Assembly (NCBI GenBank): GCA_964544345.1
Contig: CAZJBT010000122.1
Coordinates: 1-5,714, forward strand
Origin: CAKTOF01 sp964544345
GTDB lineage: Bacteria > Bacillota > Clostridia > Oscillospirales > Oscillospiraceae
Direction: 5' to 3'
Length of the DNA stretch: 5,714 nucleotides
The translations under genes and the position numbers were made by a program. Below are positions 5,481 through 5,714 of the stretch, one piece after another. Each line of letters opens with the position of its first letter. Within the stretch, counting starts at the first letter, position 1. Under the pieces are notes generated by a model. It was given only the letters and a program-made list of their open reading frames with translations. It did not search any database and was not told where the DNA came from.

Positions 5481-5558
5481 AGTCCTTGCCAGGGCGAATC
5501 AGGGTGGTACCGCGCGGCATACGCCGCGCCCCTGAACCGGGCAGGACTTTTTCTTTTT
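5481..5558 (+). terminator. Intrinsic terminator of the alaS T-box leader
   Basis: AGTCCT-GCC (5481-5490, T5487 bulged) pairs with GGC-AGGACT (5540-5548), extended by GG (5492-5493) with CC (5537-5538). The run TTTTTCTTTTT follows directly (5548-5558). This helix encloses the antiterminator rather than reusing its 3' strand, which is the more common arrangement. The best alternative that does reuse it (GCCC 5528-5531 with GGGC 5539-5542) is only 4 bp and stands 6 nt from the T-run. It may also end read-through transcripts from the upstream operon. Confidence 0.75.
5500..5534 (+). promoter_or_regulatory. T-box antiterminator
   Basis: Helix A1 is CAGGG (5500-5504) with CCCTG (5530-5534). The 7-nt bulge TGGTACC (5505-5511) carries the bases that pair with the tRNA acceptor end. 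Helix A2 is GCGCGGC (5512-5518) with GCCGCGC (5523-5529), loop ATAC. This is the standard T-box antiterminator layout, with an A2 helix that is long and GC-rich and so probably stable without tRNA. Confidence 0.85.
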
Positions 5559-5595
5559 GGTAGAAAAATGCATTGATAGATGGAGGTAGATCCCA

Positions 5596-5714
5596 ATGAA
5601 AAACCCCAAACCGTTCGGGGTAAACGAACTGCGCGAGATGTTCCTGGCATTTTTTGAGAGCAAGGGTCATCTGCGGCTGCCCAGCTTTTCCCTGATCCCG
5701 CAGAATGACGCGTC
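5596..5714 (+). CDS. alaS: Alanyl-tRNA synthetase, N-terminal fragment cut by the window edge
   Basis: The first 39 codons are visible, and the frame is open to the right edge. The protein begins MKNPKPFGVNELREMFLAFF, then ESKGHLRLPSFSLIPQNDAS. The ELREMFLxFFxSKGH block and the SxSLIPxND segment mark the start of the class II AlaRS catalytic domain (motif 1 region). The enzyme attaches alanine to tRNA-Ala in the cytoplasm. ATG 5596 has GGAGGT at 5582-5587, 8 nt upstream, and lies 37 nt after the T-box terminator. The N terminus is a few residues longer than in E. coli AlaRS. The alanine T-box in front agrees with this identity. Confidence 0.95.
   Translation, partial: MKNPKPFGVNELREMFLAFFESKGHLRLPSFSLIPQNDA

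Larger units (their letters stand above)
5333..5558 (+). promoter_or_regulatory. Alanine T-box riboswitch controlling alaS
   Basis: This leader RNA senses uncharged tRNA-Ala and lets transcription continue into alaS when alanyl-tRNA is scarce. Stem I is closed by GGATGAAG (5333-5340) with CTTCATCC (5453-5460). Its distal part has AAGGG/CCCTT (5380-5384/5396-5400) around a loop with the conserved GGTGCAAG motif. The specifier codon is GCC (5419-5421), followed by the typical ACTTCTGAG context, and reads Ala through anticodon GGC. The T-box core AGGGTGGTACCGCG is at 5501-5514; its TGGT pairs with the ACCA end of tRNA. Only about 40 nt separate Stem I from the antiterminator, so Stem II and the IIA/B pseudoknot appear absent, as in the compact glyQS leaders. 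Specifier and downstream gene agree. Confidence 0.95.

Noticed and set aside
5185..5535. Plus-strand open frame of 116 codons across the alaS leader
   Set aside because: It has no ribosome site and runs through the T-box Stem I and antiterminator, whose conserved RNA elements explain the sequence.

Overview
The window reads as a GC-rich, Gram-positive chromosome of the Clostridia type, perhaps Oscillospiraceae or a relative. The basis is strong Shine-Dalgarno sites (for example AAAGGAGGT), a T-box leader in front of alaS, a Firmicutes-style MltG with a long cytoplasmic tail, and the mltG/U32-peptidase/alaS neighbourhood. The same three functions lie close together in Bacillus (alaS, yrrL, yrrN/yrrO), in a different order. 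The species cannot be named from this sequence.

Positions 1-99 are a promoter and 5' leader: a perfect palindrome (1-25) merges into an extended -10 box (TGGTATAAT, 20-28), followed by a short GC stem (40-61). Positions 100-5188 hold one tightly packed plus-strand operon of six complete genes: a WecG/TagA/CpsF glycosyltransferase, thymidylate kinase, a DJ-1/PfpI protein, 5-formyltetrahydrofolate cyclo-ligase, the endolytic murein transglycosylase MltG, and a U32-family protein resembling the tRNA hydroxylation factor TrhP. Junctions are +2, -1, -17, -17 and -14 nt, so translational coupling is likely.

Positions 5189-5595 are a long regulatory region. A sigma-A type promoter overlaps the stop codon of the U32 gene. 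It is followed by two GC hairpins, a second copy of the palindrome seen at position 1, and a compact alanine T-box (specifier GCC at 5419-5421, antiterminator 5500-5534, terminator ending in a T-run at 5558). alaS starts at 5596 and runs off the right edge.

The genes are housekeeping: cell-surface glycan synthesis and peptidoglycan chain termination, dTMP phosphorylation, folate recycling, tRNA modification and alanyl-tRNA charging. The most unusual content is non-coding. Both transcription units carry the same promoter-overlapping palindrome, whose outer base pairs differ between copies yet stay complementary. Both also carry a related GC-rich leader element, but with the two modules in opposite order. 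No mobile element, CRISPR array, tRNA or rRNA gene is visible.
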